A stretch of DNA of 64,000 nt from Buttiauxella selenatireducens (GTDB lineage Bacteria > Pseudomonadota > Gammaproteobacteria > Enterobacterales > Enterobacteriaceae), in NCBI RefSeq assembly GCF_031432975.1, contig NZ_CP133838.1:248001-312000 (forward strand), given 5' to 3'. The notes beneath the pieces were generated by a model. The model did no database searches. It was given only the letters and a program-made list of their open reading frames with translations, and was not told the DNA's origin. The translations under genes and the position numbers were made by a program. This document shows, piece after piece, positions 18,875-27,457 of the stretch; the first letter of the stretch is position 1; each line of letters begins with the position of its first letter.

Positions 18875-19391
18875 AAGGCAAGTCCTGCGAATGGATCAAA
18901 CCATGGCCAGAGTGTAGGGTCGGGCGTAGTTTGTCGGAGTGATTCTGGATTGTTCGATTATCGAACAAAAATTCGTTAATCGTTCGTTAAATCAAACCAC
19001 TGGGCAGGCTTCAGGGCAATCATCTGACAGGTGTTTGTGTGCGATTATCGTACTGATTCAGCAAGCGCCTACCCACTCGCAAAAATAAATTGTTTATTAT
19101 TAATGGCTTAATATTTATTCAACGTAGAGAAGGCGTGGCCGGATTTGTGATGAGTTTAACAATTAAGCAACATTGGCTTGCGACGGATGTGGAATAACTG
19201 CCGATGACCGCATGCTCGATCCTTGTCGCTATGCCAGCAATATCGCGTCAAAACCGACGATGAATCGTATAAATTTGCCTTAAGAGATTAGAAGCAAAGG
19301 GTATCTTGCGAAGTCAGGTTGGACTATCCTTAGCAGCATTATTGGGTACGCATTTTCGCTTTGGCACTGAATGATGAAAGGAGTAGAAAAG
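18875..19391. other. 517-bp intergenic region between the AAHS transporter and yiaF
   Basis: No convincing coding frame is seen. It holds the 19-bp palindrome described separately, a nearby related half-site stretch (ATTCGTTAATCGTTCGTTAA, 18970-18989), an AT-rich middle and the presumed divergent promoters of the transporter and yiaF. A good ribosome site (AAAGGAGTAGAAAAG) precedes yiaF. Confidence 0.6.
18950..18968. promoter_or_regulatory. 19-bp perfect palindrome, candidate IclR-type (PcaR/PcaU-like) operator
   Basis: TTGTTCGATTATCGAACAA is a perfect inverted repeat about one base, 76 bp upstream of the AAHS transporter start. It closely resembles GTTCGATAATCGCAC, recalled as the Pseudomonas PcaR target that controls protocatechuate genes. 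This suggests an IclR-family regulator encoded elsewhere and supports an aromatic substrate. The match is from memory and binding is untested. Confidence 0.6.
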
Positions 19392-20102
19392 ATGGCGACA
19401 GGTAAGTCCTGGTCACGCTGGTTTGCGCCGCTTGCGGCAATTTTAATGGTGGTGAGCTTGAGTGGTTGCTTTGATAAAGAAGGCGATCAACGTAAGGCAT
19501 TTATCGATTTCTTGCAAAATACGGTGATGCGCAGCGGTGAACGTTTACCGACGCTGACGACCGATCAGAAGAAGCAATTTGGCCCGCTCGTTTCTGATTA
19601 CGCAATTCTGTATGGTTTCTCCCAACAGATGAATCAGGTCATGGACGATGGCATGAAGCCCGTCGCTGATAGCGTGAACAGCATTCGTGTGCCGCAAGAT
19701 TATATGACCCAGAGCGGGCCACTGCGCCAGGCGAACGGTTCACTTAACGTATTAGGTCAGCAAGTGCAGAATGCCAAAATGCAGGCAGACAGCGCTCGCT
19801 CTACCTTGAAGCAAGCTGACGAGCTGAAAACCGTTTACGATAAGGTTTATCAAAAAGTGGTTACTGCTCCAGCAGACGCTATGGCTCCGCTGATCCCAGC
19901 CGCACAAACTTTCACGGCTCAACTGGTGCAAGTGGGTGATTTCATCCAGCAGCAGGGGACTCAGGTTGGATTTACCGCGGGGGGGATTCAGTTCCCAACG
20001 TCACAGCAGGCAAGTCAGTATAACTCATTGATTGCACCGCTGGCTTCACAGCACCAGGCGTTTATGCAGGCCTATTCAACTGCACAAAGCGCTATGCAGT
20101 AA
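19392..20102 (+). CDS. yiaF: YiaF, DUF3053 lipoprotein
   Basis: A 236-aa protein of the same length as E. coli YiaF. It starts MATGKSWSRWFAPLAAILMV with a lipobox LSLSGC and then DKEGDQRKAFIDFLQ. The remainder is helical and Gln/Ala-rich with no catalytic motif. The ATG at 19392 is chosen over the one seven codons earlier because it matches the E. coli start and has AAAGGAG at good distance. Function unknown; a periplasm-facing envelope lipoprotein. Confidence 0.93.
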   Translation: MATGKSWSRWFAPLAAILMVVSLSGCFDKEGDQRKAFIDFLQNTVMRSGERLPTLTTDQKKQFGPLVSDYAILYGFSQQMNQVMDDGMKPVADSVNSIRVPQDYMTQSGPLRQANGSLNVLGQQVQNAKMQADSARSTLKQADELKTVYDKVYQKVVTAPADAMAPLIPAAQTFTAQLVQVGDFIQQQGTQVGFTAGGIQFPTSQQASQYNSLIAPLASQHQAFMQAYSTAQSAMQ

Positions 20103-20217
20103 TGGTGATTTTCCCCGTCGCAAGGCGGGGAATCCCAGAGGTGGCCTGAGCTCCAGCCCTGTGGATGGCTAAAATAAACCTTGTCATTCATACCGGAAAT
20201 ATGAGTTAATGCACTCA

Positions 20218-20375
20218 TCGGTTTGAAGCACAGACCTAAGCAGTTTAGTAACGCAGTCCTCAAAGAGTTATCATAGATACCCTTCGACGTGATCTACCTT
20301 CCTTTATCGCTTTAAAAAATCTGTAAAACATTCCAATTGCGCCGGAAGGCAAACTTAATCTAAAAGGTAATATCT
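20218..20375 (+). promoter_or_regulatory. cspA 5' untranslated region with cold box
   Basis: About 158 nt before cspA aligns with the E. coli cspA leader: a cold-box-like CGGTTTGAAGCACAGAC at 20219-20235, AGAGTTATCATAGATACCC in the middle, AAATCTGTAAA, and GCCGGAAGGCA just before the ribosome site. In E. coli this leader acts as an RNA thermosensor that refolds in the cold to allow translation. Confidence 0.85.
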
Positions 20376-20588
20376 ATGTCTAACAAAATGACTGGTCTCG
20401 TAAAATGGTTCAACTCTGACAAAGGCTTCGGCTTCATCACTCCTGACGATGGCTCAAAAGACGTGTTCGTACACTTCTCTGCTATCCAGAACGATGGCTA
20501 CAAGTCTCTGGACGAAGGCCAGAAAGTGTCTTTCACCATCGAAAGTGGTGCTAAAGGCCCAGCTGCTGGTAACGTAACTAGCCTGTAA
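20376..20588 (+). CDS. cspA: Major cold shock protein CspA
   Basis: A 70-aa cold-shock domain protein almost identical to E. coli CspA, with RNP1 KGFGFI and RNP2 VFVHF. It is an RNA chaperone that melts secondary structure at low temperature. Regulation is through the long conserved leader upstream. It is followed by a strong terminator, so it is monocistronic. Confidence 0.98.
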   Translation: MSNKMTGLVKWFNSDKGFGFITPDDGSKDVFVHFSAIQNDGYKSLDEGQKVSFTIESGAKGPAAGNVTSL

Positions 20589-20615
20589 GGTTAGCGTTAA
20601 CAAAGCTAAAAATTT

Positions 20616-20642
20616 AAAAACCCGCTTCGGCGGGTTTTTTCG
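20616..20642 (+). terminator. Rho-independent terminator of cspA
   Basis: AAAAA, CCCGC, TTCG, GCGGG, T6, 28 bp after the cspA stop. Confidence 0.93.
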
Positions 20643-20800
20643 TTTCTGGCACCCGCACGAAACAGGTATGCATTTTGTGGCTATCTGTACCTATTTCTCG
20701 CAACAGGTTTCTTTTAAAAAGTAGAGTTGTTATAACGAAGGTACTGGAAGTACGTTCATATAATTACAAAATAACCCTACATATAAATAAAGGAACAGCT

Positions 20801-22372
20801 ATGTCTGGAATACGGCAACGTACTCTGGAGAGTATGCAAAAATTCTCCAGAGCCATGATCGGAGCAGTATTGTTCTTGCCAGTAATAGGTTTAATTCTGG
20901 CGCTCAGTTCAGTGTTAACAAATCCTAATATTATTCCTGAAGCTAGTTTCGTACATAATCTCGGGCAGCTATTAGGTGATACCTTCTGGCCATTATTCGG
21001 AAATCTCGGTTTACTTTTTTGTGTCGGGATTAGTTATGGTTTAGCGAAAGATAAAAAAACGGAAGTCGCCCTGGTTTCTGTTATGTGTTTTATTATGTTT
21101 CTTGGCGCCAATCACTCCTGGCTGGAATACACTCATGGCCTCGCTGAGAAAATAAATGGAGAATATTACGGTACCGGCCAAACGCAACTATTAGGTTTTG
21201 TGGTCGTGGATATGGGCGTTTTTCTCGGTATTATTCTCGGTTGCACCATTGCGTGGGTGCACAATAAAGTTTCGCAGATTGATTTACCCGGTGCCTTATC
21301 GATGTATGGCGGTGCTAAATTAACACTCATCGCTATGACTCCGGTTGTTATTCTTTATGCAATGGCGTTCACGTGGATATGGCCGTTTATGACGCACGGC
21401 ATCACTGGGCTAACCGGTTTTATGAAAAATGCAGGCGTCGCTGGTGTCTTTGTTTACGGTTTCTTCGAGAAATTTTTGATTCCCACAGGTCTGCACCACT
21501 TCGTCTGGTCGCCATTCCAGTTAACTCAAATCGGCGGCACGTTAACTGTGGACGGGCAAACTGTTTCGGGTACCCAGGCGATTTTCCTGGCATACATGCG
21601 CCACCCTGATTTAACACCGGTGATGAACGATGCGTTGCGCTTTTCACAGCAGGGAATGACGACCATATTCGGCTTGTCTGGTGCGGCACTCGCGTTTTAC
21701 CACACCGCTAAGCCAGAAAAGAAAATGATGGCCAAAGCGATTCTGCTGCCTGCGATTATCACATCGATTTTGACCGGCATCACCGAACCGATTGAATTTA
21801 CCTTTTTGTTTATCTCGCCGTTGCTGTGGGTGATCCACGCAACGCTGACAGCTGCTTCACAGGCACTGTGTGATGTTTTCACCGTCCGTCCGTGGGGTGC
21901 ATCAGGGCTGATTGAGTTTCTGATCTATAACCTGCCGCTTCCCGTTTCGTTAACGCGTTGGCCAGCATATATCCTCATCGGTCTGGGGCAATTTGCTGCT
22001 TACTATGTCATTTTCCGTACGCTGGTGGTGAAATTAAAACTTAAAACCCCAGGGCGCGAGGATGATGATGAAGTCAGGTTATATAACAAGAAAGATTATC
22101 AGGAAAAAAGCCAACAACGTGCTGGCACCCTTAATTCTGGAATAGATGAAATTATTAACGGATTGGGTGGGAAAGATAACATCATCTCGGTAGATAATTG
22201 TTTTACTCGCCTACGCGTTGAAATTCGTAATATAGATATTGTTGACGATGCCATTCTTAAATCGACCGGAGCGAATGGCGTGGTAAAAAATAGAAATGAA
22301 GTACAAGTTATTTATGGCGTAAAAGTAGGGCAGATACGTTCTAAAGTAGATATCTGGCTGACAGACAATTAA
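20801..22372 (+). CDS. PTS alpha-glucoside-type EIICB transporter
   Basis: A 523-aa glucose-superfamily PTS permease related to GlvC/AglA/MalB. Residues 1-430 form EIIC, with the conserved FLIPTGLHHFVWSPFQ and the GITEPIEFTFLFISPLL loop; residues 450-523 form EIIB with the phosphocysteine in VDNCFTRLRVEI. There is no EIIA domain, so it would borrow Crr. The ATG at 20801 has AAAGGAACA before it; longer frames run into the cspA terminator region. It is co-transcribed with a GH4 hydrolase 13 bp downstream. Confidence 0.87.
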   Translation: MSGIRQRTLESMQKFSRAMIGAVLFLPVIGLILALSSVLTNPNIIPEASFVHNLGQLLGDTFWPLFGNLGLLFCVGISYGLAKDKKTEVALVSVMCFIMFLGANHSWLEYTHGLAEKINGEYYGTGQTQLLGFVVVDMGVFLGIILGCTIAWVHNKVSQIDLPGALSMYGGAKLTLIAMTPVVILYAMAFTWIWPFMTHGITGLTGFMKNAGVAGVFVYGFFEKFLIPTGLHHFVWSPFQLTQIGGTLTVDGQTVSGTQAIFLAYMRHPDLTPVMNDALRFSQQGMTTIFGLSGAALAFYHTAKPEKKMMAKAILLPAIITSILTGITEPIEFTFLFISPLLWVIHATLTAASQALCDVFTVRPWGASGLIEFLIYNLPLPVSLTRWPAYILIGLGQFAAYYVIFRTLVVKLKLKTPGREDDDEVRLYNKKDYQEKSQQRAGTLNSGIDEIINGLGGKDNIISVDNCFTRLRVEIRNIDIVDDAILKSTGANGVVKNRNEVQVIYGVKVGQIRSKVDIWLTDN

Positions 22373-22385
22373 TTCTGGAGTTGTT

Positions 22386-23741
22386 ATGAAATTAACCGTA
22401 TTAGGCGGGGGCGGCGTTCGCTCTGCATTCCTGGCAAAATCTCTGGCGTATAACGCACACCGTATTGGATTAAAAGAAGTTGTTTTTCTGGATAACTCAG
22501 AAGAAAACCTAAAAACATTCGGCGAGATTGCCAGCTATATCTTTAATACTATTCGTCCGGACATTACTTTTTCATTAAGTACCGATCCCGTTACGGCGTT
22601 GAAAAATGCAAATTATGTTATCACTACGCTGCGTGTTGGCGGTGATGAAAGCCGGATTGGGGATGAACGTATCGCGTTGGATCACAATACGTTGGGCCAG
22701 GAAACCACCGGAGCGGGCGGCTTTGCCATGGCGATGCGCTCGATTCCTGCCATTCTGGACTACTGCCGTTTAATTGAAGAACACGCAGCTGACGATGCTA
22801 TTTTGTTTAACTTCACTAACCCATCCGGGCTTGTGACGGAAGCCATCATCAAATCAGGTTTCAAGCGCCGCGTGTACGGGATTTGCGATGCACCATCCGA
22901 ATTAATTCGCGAGCTGCCGGCTATTTTGGGATGCCATGAGCAGGATCTAAAAGTCGAATGTTACGGTTTAAACCACTTTTCATGGTTCACCCACTTCACC
23001 GTGCGTGGAGAAGATGTCACCGACCGCTTGATCAACAGCCCGGATTTGTACCGCAAAACGGCCATGCAATATTTCTCACCGGAGCTGGTGCAGTCGTGCG
23101 ACAAACAGTTACTGAATGAATATCTTTATTATTACTACTACAAAGAAGAAGCATTAAAGGCGATTCAGGATTCAGGTGAAACACGTGGGGAGCAAATTGC
23201 TCGCATCAACCATGACATGCGCGAAGAATTGAAAACGATTGATGTCAAAGCCAACCCTGGAAAAGCGTTTGATATCTGGATGAAGCACTATCTACGCCGT
23301 GAAAACAGCTATATGCAAAACGAGTCGCAACAGGAGAAATTCCACACGCGTGCTCCGCTGACATTACAGCAGTTTATCGAGGAGCCAGATACCGGCGGTT
23401 ATGCAGGCGTTGCGCTTGATATTCTTGAAGCGGTAAACAGTACCACCACCAAGCGCATTGTGGTTTCGATTTCCAATAACGGCACCCTGGATTTCCTGCG
23501 CCCGGACGATGTTATCGAAATTAGCTGCGACCTGAGTAAAGAAGGTCTGAAACCGGTAACGCCAGTGCACGTACCAACGGCACAGAAAAATATGATTTCT
23601 TGTGTGAAAGAGTATGAAAGACTGGCGGTGGAAGCCATTCTCAAGCAGGACAAAACGCTGGCCGTGCGCGCGCTTATGGCGCACCCGCTGATCGGGTCCT
23701 GGTCTCTGGCGAATAAGTTGATTGAGGCTTACTGGAAGTAG
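22386..23741 (+). CDS. GH4 family 6-phospho-glucosidase (probably 6-phospho-alpha-glucosidase)
   Basis: A 451-aa NAD+/Mn2+-dependent glycoside hydrolase family 4 enzyme. It has the N-terminal nucleotide motif LGGGGVRSAFLA, LGQETTGAGGFAMA, NFTNPSGLVTEA and the metal-binding Cys in GICDAPSEL. The CD-x-P form resembles the CDMP signature of 6-phospho-alpha-glucosidases (GlvA, AglB) more than the CN-x-P of beta enzymes, but NFTNPSG is beta-like, so the anomer is not certain. It hydrolyses the phosphoglucoside delivered by the EIICB encoded 13 bp upstream. Confidence 0.85.
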   Translation: MKLTVLGGGGVRSAFLAKSLAYNAHRIGLKEVVFLDNSEENLKTFGEIASYIFNTIRPDITFSLSTDPVTALKNANYVITTLRVGGDESRIGDERIALDHNTLGQETTGAGGFAMAMRSIPAILDYCRLIEEHAADDAILFNFTNPSGLVTEAIIKSGFKRRVYGICDAPSELIRELPAILGCHEQDLKVECYGLNHFSWFTHFTVRGEDVTDRLINSPDLYRKTAMQYFSPELVQSCDKQLLNEYLYYYYYKEEALKAIQDSGETRGEQIARINHDMREELKTIDVKANPGKAFDIWMKHYLRRENSYMQNESQQEKFHTRAPLTLQQFIEEPDTGGYAGVALDILEAVNSTTTKRIVVSISNNGTLDFLRPDDVIEISCDLSKEGLKPVTPVHVPTAQKNMISCVKEYERLAVEAILKQDKTLAVRALMAHPLIGSWSLANKLIEAYWK

Positions 23742-23748
23742 CCTGAAT

Positions 23749-23779
23749 TGGGCGGAAGATCCCTTATCCGCCCAGTTTT
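23749..23779. terminator. Bidirectional terminator between the GH4 gene and the RpiR gene
   Basis: TGGGCGGA (23749-23756) and TCCGCCCA (23767-23774) followed by TTTTA, at the junction of two convergent genes. Confidence 0.8.
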
Positions 23780-24488
23780 ACTTCTGCATAAACCACTGCT
23801 TAAGAAGATGCTCAAAACCTAAAATGCAGTAGCCAAAAAATGGATTAGACCAGTAGATATCATCATCAAACTTTTGTGGGTCGTGAATGATAAACGAGGT
23901 ATCTGCGGCCTGAGCCAACGGGCTTTGGTAATCACCGGTAAAACAAATAAGGTCAATATCTTTGTTTTCCAATGCCTTAACCCAGCTCAATGCAGAGCTG
24001 CTGCGTCCGGACTTAGACACAATCCAAATAGAATCAAATTTTGCGGCTGTCTTCTGTTCAAGAATTTCATAATCAGGCCATAAAGCCAGACTGGCATTAA
24101 CGCCAATCACCAGGAATTTATTATAAATATATTGCGCGATGAGTTGGGAAAAACCGCTGCCATGAATAAGAATACGATCGTGCTGCAAGCGTTGTAATAG
24201 CGGATTAAGCTGTTCTACAGGCTGGATTTTCATAAAATCAACGTCATTGGTGACATCGAGCTTTGGCATCGTGATATTGAATTTAATGAAATAGACCATT
24301 TCAAGCCAACCACTGAATTTCAATTTTTTAGCTAACCGCACCAACGATGATGGATTGCTATAACAGTGTGCCGCTGCGGTACGGATTCCTTCACGAATAC
24401 ATTTTTCTGGATCGTTCTGAATATATTGAAGTACTGCTATTTCTGTTTTGGTCAATTTTATATCACGGAAAATATTTTTTAAGTCCAT
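23778..24488 (-). CDS. RpiR family transcriptional regulator (HTH plus SIS domain)
   Basis: A 236-aa regulator starting MDLKNIFRDIKLTKTEIAV. Residues 1-75 hold the RpiR-type HTH (EGIRTAAAHCYSNPSSLVRLAKKL); residues 105-215 hold a SIS sugar-phosphate-binding domain (ILIHGSGFSQLIAQ, WIVSKSGRSSSAL). The ATG at 24488 has GAGGAG upstream. It converges on the PTS/GH4 pair and diverges from an FHS transporter, so it may sense a phosphorylated glucoside and control both. Regulation is inferred from position. Confidence 0.87.
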   Translation of the reverse strand: MDLKNIFRDIKLTKTEIAVLQYIQNDPEKCIREGIRTAAAHCYSNPSSLVRLAKKLKFSGWLEMVYFIKFNITMPKLDVTNDVDFMKIQPVEQLNPLLQRLQHDRILIHGSGFSQLIAQYIYNKFLVIGVNASLALWPDYEILEQKTAAKFDSIWIVSKSGRSSSALSWVKALENKDIDLICFTGDYQSPLAQAADTSFIIHDPQKFDDDIYWSNPFFGYCILGFEHLLKQWFMQK

Positions 24489-24589
24489 TATTCGCTCCTC
24501 ACACGATGGTAATGATTTTATCATCCGTTCAGTTTTGTGTCTGAGCGTCAGATCACTATAAATAAACAATAGGTCGAAAGGGCAAGGGA

Positions 24590-25753
24590 ATGAACAAAAA
24601 ATTAGTTGTGCCAGGCATGGTTTTCTTTTTGTGGGGGAGTGTTACAGCGATAAACAGCACGCTGGTTTTATTCTTTCATCAGTATTTTAAGATATCCTGG
24701 CAAGAGGCTATACTCATTAATGTTTTATTTTATCTTGCGCCTTTTATTGCTTGTTTGCCATGCTCAGCGCTCATTTCTCGTTGGGGTTATCGCACTGTAT
24801 TACGCATTTCACTGGCAGTCACTGCGCTGGGCTGCCTGGCGTTAGCCCTGGCACTGCAGGGTTACTCATTCTCATGTTCTTTGTTGGCTGTTTTCGTGGT
24901 GGCTATCGGCGTATCCGCAATGCAGGTAGTCGCCAACCCTTATCTGGCATTGCTTAGCGCTCCGCATAAACGATCTGGTAACCTGAGCCTGGCTTCTGCT
25001 ATGAACTCAGTGGGCACGACGCTGGGCCCTCTTTTTGTCGCTTTTTTACTGCAACGTAACCCAGTAAATCTTGCAGCCCATCAGGAACCCATTAGTCAAT
25101 TATGGTTGGCGCTGGCTTTATTTTCTGGCCTGCTGATATTGATTAGCTTTGCGGTAAAATTACCTGATGTCGAGCGCCCGTTACGCTTAAATCAGAGAGT
25201 TTTGGAACTGTGGAAGTATAAATGTTTTGTATTTAGTGTAATTGCTATTTTTTGTTATGTTGGTGTTGAAGTATCTTTGGCAACCAGTGTCGTAAACTAT
25301 CTGTCTACCATTGGATTGTGGGAAATGGATCAGGCAATGTCTTTAGTCGCAATTTATTGGGGTGGAGCGTTAGCCGGACGCTTACTGTTTGGATTCTTTG
25401 CTCACAAACTCAATATCTACCATTCATTTCTCTTTGCAACCTTATTCTGCTCACTTTGTGTCATGCTGGCGATATTTTTCAATAATGGCATAGGGGGCGT
25501 GTTGTTATTACTGACGGGGCTGGGAAACGCTATCATGTACCCTGTTATTTTCAGTCGTAGTATAAAGGAAATATCTCATCTGGCAAATATTGCCGCCGCG
25601 GTTTTGGTCATGGCTGGAATTGGTGGTGCGATCATACCTTATTTACAGGCTGTTATTATTGACGAAATAGGGTTGCGGATTAGTTTTATACTACCGATGG
25701 TTTTGTATTTCATCCTCGTGATGTGGGGATATTTCCAACTGCGAGATGATTAA
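24590..25753 (+). CDS. FHS-like (FucP-type) MFS sugar transporter
   Basis: A 387-aa hydrophobic protein with about 12 TM segments. The segment MQVVANPYLALLSAPHKRSGNLSLA-type run near residue 110 carries the NPYL and A-x-x-NS-x-G signature of the fucose/galactose/glucose:H+ symporter family. Substrate unknown. It diverges from the RpiR gene with 101 bp between. It has a lower GC content than its neighbours, suggesting acquisition. Confidence 0.78.
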   Translation: MNKKLVVPGMVFFLWGSVTAINSTLVLFFHQYFKISWQEAILINVLFYLAPFIACLPCSALISRWGYRTVLRISLAVTALGCLALALALQGYSFSCSLLAVFVVAIGVSAMQVVANPYLALLSAPHKRSGNLSLASAMNSVGTTLGPLFVAFLLQRNPVNLAAHQEPISQLWLALALFSGLLILISFAVKLPDVERPLRLNQRVLELWKYKCFVFSVIAIFCYVGVEVSLATSVVNYLSTIGLWEMDQAMSLVAIYWGGALAGRLLFGFFAHKLNIYHSFLFATLFCSLCVMLAIFFNNGIGGVLLLLTGLGNAIMYPVIFSRSIKEISHLANIAAAVLVMAGIGGAIIPYLQAVIIDEIGLRISFILPMVLYFILVMWGYFQLRDD

Positions 25754-25797
25754 GGACTCCCGGAAACTGGAGAGGGAGCTCCTCCCCAGCCTGAATA

Positions 25798-26472
25798 TTA
25801 CTTACCAAGCAAGCGTCGTGAATTATCTTCAACCTTCCCAGAAATCCGGCGCTTCTGCATGGTGCGTGTCCAGCTCACCGACAGCCCTGCCGCGCTAAGC
25901 AAGCGATGATACTGCTCGTCGTCAAATGGCATATGCCAGGCTATGGCAATCGCTTCTGCCACCGAAACATCGCTCACGCGAGAAACCAGCTCCAGCGGTA
26001 AATCCGTCGAAACATTTCCTGCCAGCACCACCCGATAAAGCCAGCCGATACGCCCGGACTTCTGCATCAGGGAGGCCATATCACTGATACCAAAATGGAA
26101 GTTCAGCTTGAAACAGGGTGAGCGCGGTTGCGTGACCTGAATCAGCGCGTCGCCCCAGCGAAAAATATCACCAATGTAGACATCGTGTTCAGTCAGCCCC
26201 TGCGTTGAGAGATTTTCGCCAAAAGCTGGGGCGGTAAACTGCTCGGCCTGTTCAGGGAATTCGCGTGCCCAGTGGAGGTAGTGCTCACGAGGATAGTGGC
26301 ACAACGCACGATCCGGCCCGCCGTGAATGATTTTTTCGGCTTGCTGATCGCCTTCCAGGCCCCGCTCAGTGAGTTTGAGCTCACCGTCGACCTGGTATTT
26401 GGCGATAGCGCTCGGCCTGCTGCCTGCATATTCACGAATTTTGCCAATATAAACGTTGAGTGGATAGTGCAT
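25798..26472 (-). CDS. yiiM: MOSC domain protein YiiM (6-hydroxylaminopurine resistance)
   Basis: A 224-aa protein, same length as E. coli YiiM, starting MHYPLNVYIGKIREYAGSRP. The MOSC molybdenum-cofactor-binding domain spans residues 30-165, with the conserved Cys in TQPRSPCFKLNFHFG. Known role: molybdoenzyme that reduces N-hydroxylated bases. The ATG at 26472 has GGAGGAG before it. It neighbours sodA, as in E. coli where only kdgT intervenes. Confidence 0.93.
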   Translation of the reverse strand: MHYPLNVYIGKIREYAGSRPSAIAKYQVDGELKLTERGLEGDQQAEKIIHGGPDRALCHYPREHYLHWAREFPEQAEQFTAPAFGENLSTQGLTEHDVYIGDIFRWGDALIQVTQPRSPCFKLNFHFGISDMASLMQKSGRIGWLYRVVLAGNVSTDLPLELVSRVSDVSVAEAIAIAWHMPFDDEQYHRLLSAAGLSVSWTRTMQKRRISGKVEDNSRRLLGK

Positions 26473-26502
26473 CTGCTCCTCCCTGTGGCCTGAATACAGA
26501 TA

Positions 26503-26529
26503 TAAAAAAAGCGAGCCATCAGGCTCGCC
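26503..26529 (-). terminator. Rho-independent terminator of sodA
   Basis: GCGAGCC/GGCTCGC stem with a run of seven A on the plus strand (T on the minus strand), 22 bp after the sodA stop. Confidence 0.9.
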
Positions 26530-26550
26530 TCTCAGCAGTTGCAATGCAAC

Positions 26551-27171
26551 TTATTTTTTAGCGGCAAAACGAGCTGCTGCTTCGTCCCAGTTCACCACAT
26601 CCCAGAATGCTTTGATGTAGTCAGGGCGACGGTTTTGGAATTTCAGGTAGTAAGCGTGTTCCCACACATCCAGACCCACGATTGGGAAACCGGATACGCC
26701 AGAAACGGCTTCACCCATCAGCGGGCTATCCTGGTTTGCGGTAGAAACCACAGCCAGTTTGTCGCCTTTCAGAACCAGCCACGCCCAGCCAGAGCCGAAA
26801 CGTGTTGCTGCTGCTTTCTCAAATTCTGCTTTGAAATTATCAACGCTACCGAAGTCACGTTCGATGGCTGCTTTCAGGTCACCTTGCAGAGTGGTGCCGG
26901 TTTTCAGGCCTTTCCAGAAGAAGCTGTGGTTAGCGTGGCCGCCCGCGTTGTTACGCAGAACGGTTTTCTTGTCAGCTGGCAGTTGATCAAGTTTAGCGAT
27001 CAGCTCTTCAACTGGCAGGCTTGCGAATTCTGGCAGGGATTCCAGCGCTGCATTCGCGTTATTCACGTACGCCTGATGGTGTTTGCTGTGATGGATTTCC
27101 ATCGTTTGCTTGTCGAAGTGTGGTTCCAGGGCGTCGTAAGCGTAAGGCAGGGATGGCAGTGTATAACTCAT
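26551..27171 (-). CDS. sodA: Superoxide dismutase [Mn]
   Basis: A 206-aa Mn-superoxide dismutase, same length as E. coli Sod[21 protein letters not shown] at the N-terminus and the Mn/Fe-SOD signature DVWEHAYY near residue 168, with metal ligands His27, His82, Asp168 and His172 by family numbering. It converts superoxide to peroxide and oxygen in the cytoplasm. A near-perfect Fur box lies about 100 bp upstream, in keeping with iron control in E. coli. Confidence 0.98.
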   Translation of the reverse strand: MSYTLPSLPYAYDALEPHFDKQTMEIHHSKHHQAYVNNANAALESLPEFASLPVEELIAKLDQLPADKKTVLRNNAGGHANHSFFWKGLKTGTTLQGDLKAAIERDFGSVDNFKAEFEKAAATRFGSGWAWLVLKGDKLAVVSTANQDSPLMGEAVSGVSGFPIVGLDVWEHAYYLKFQNRRPDYIKAFWDVVNWDEAAARFAAKK

Positions 27172-27270
27172 GTTCATCTCCATTTAGAAGGTTGGGTTAT
27201 ATTATCGGACGGCGCATAACCTGTTAACGCCGCGTAATCAGTTGGTTCATTATAGTTAATTAAATGATAT

Positions 27271-27285
27271 TGAAAATGATTATCA
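27271..27285. promoter_or_regulatory. Fur box upstream of sodA
   Basis: TGAAAATGATTATCA matches the 7-1-7 Fur consensus TGATAATNATTATCA at 13 of the 14 specified positions. It lies 100 bp upstream of the sodA start, where E. coli sodA is also repressed by Fur. Confidence 0.82.
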
Positions 27286-27457
27286 ATGCCGTAGTTTTTA
27301 TAAGGTTATAACTTATTGTGATGATGGCGAAAATGTGAGCACTGTCAGGTGGATAAATCGTTTTTTGCCACCCTCCACAGGATTTGGCATTACCACAAAG
27401 GTCGTCTGATGCCATTCAGGCGATAGTCGATGCTTCTATTTTGCCTGGAGCATCATC

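Noticed and set aside
23741-23775. GGGCGGAAGATCCC near 23750 as a copy of the selC end
   Set aside because: Only about ten bases match, and the sequence is explained by the stem of the bidirectional terminator.
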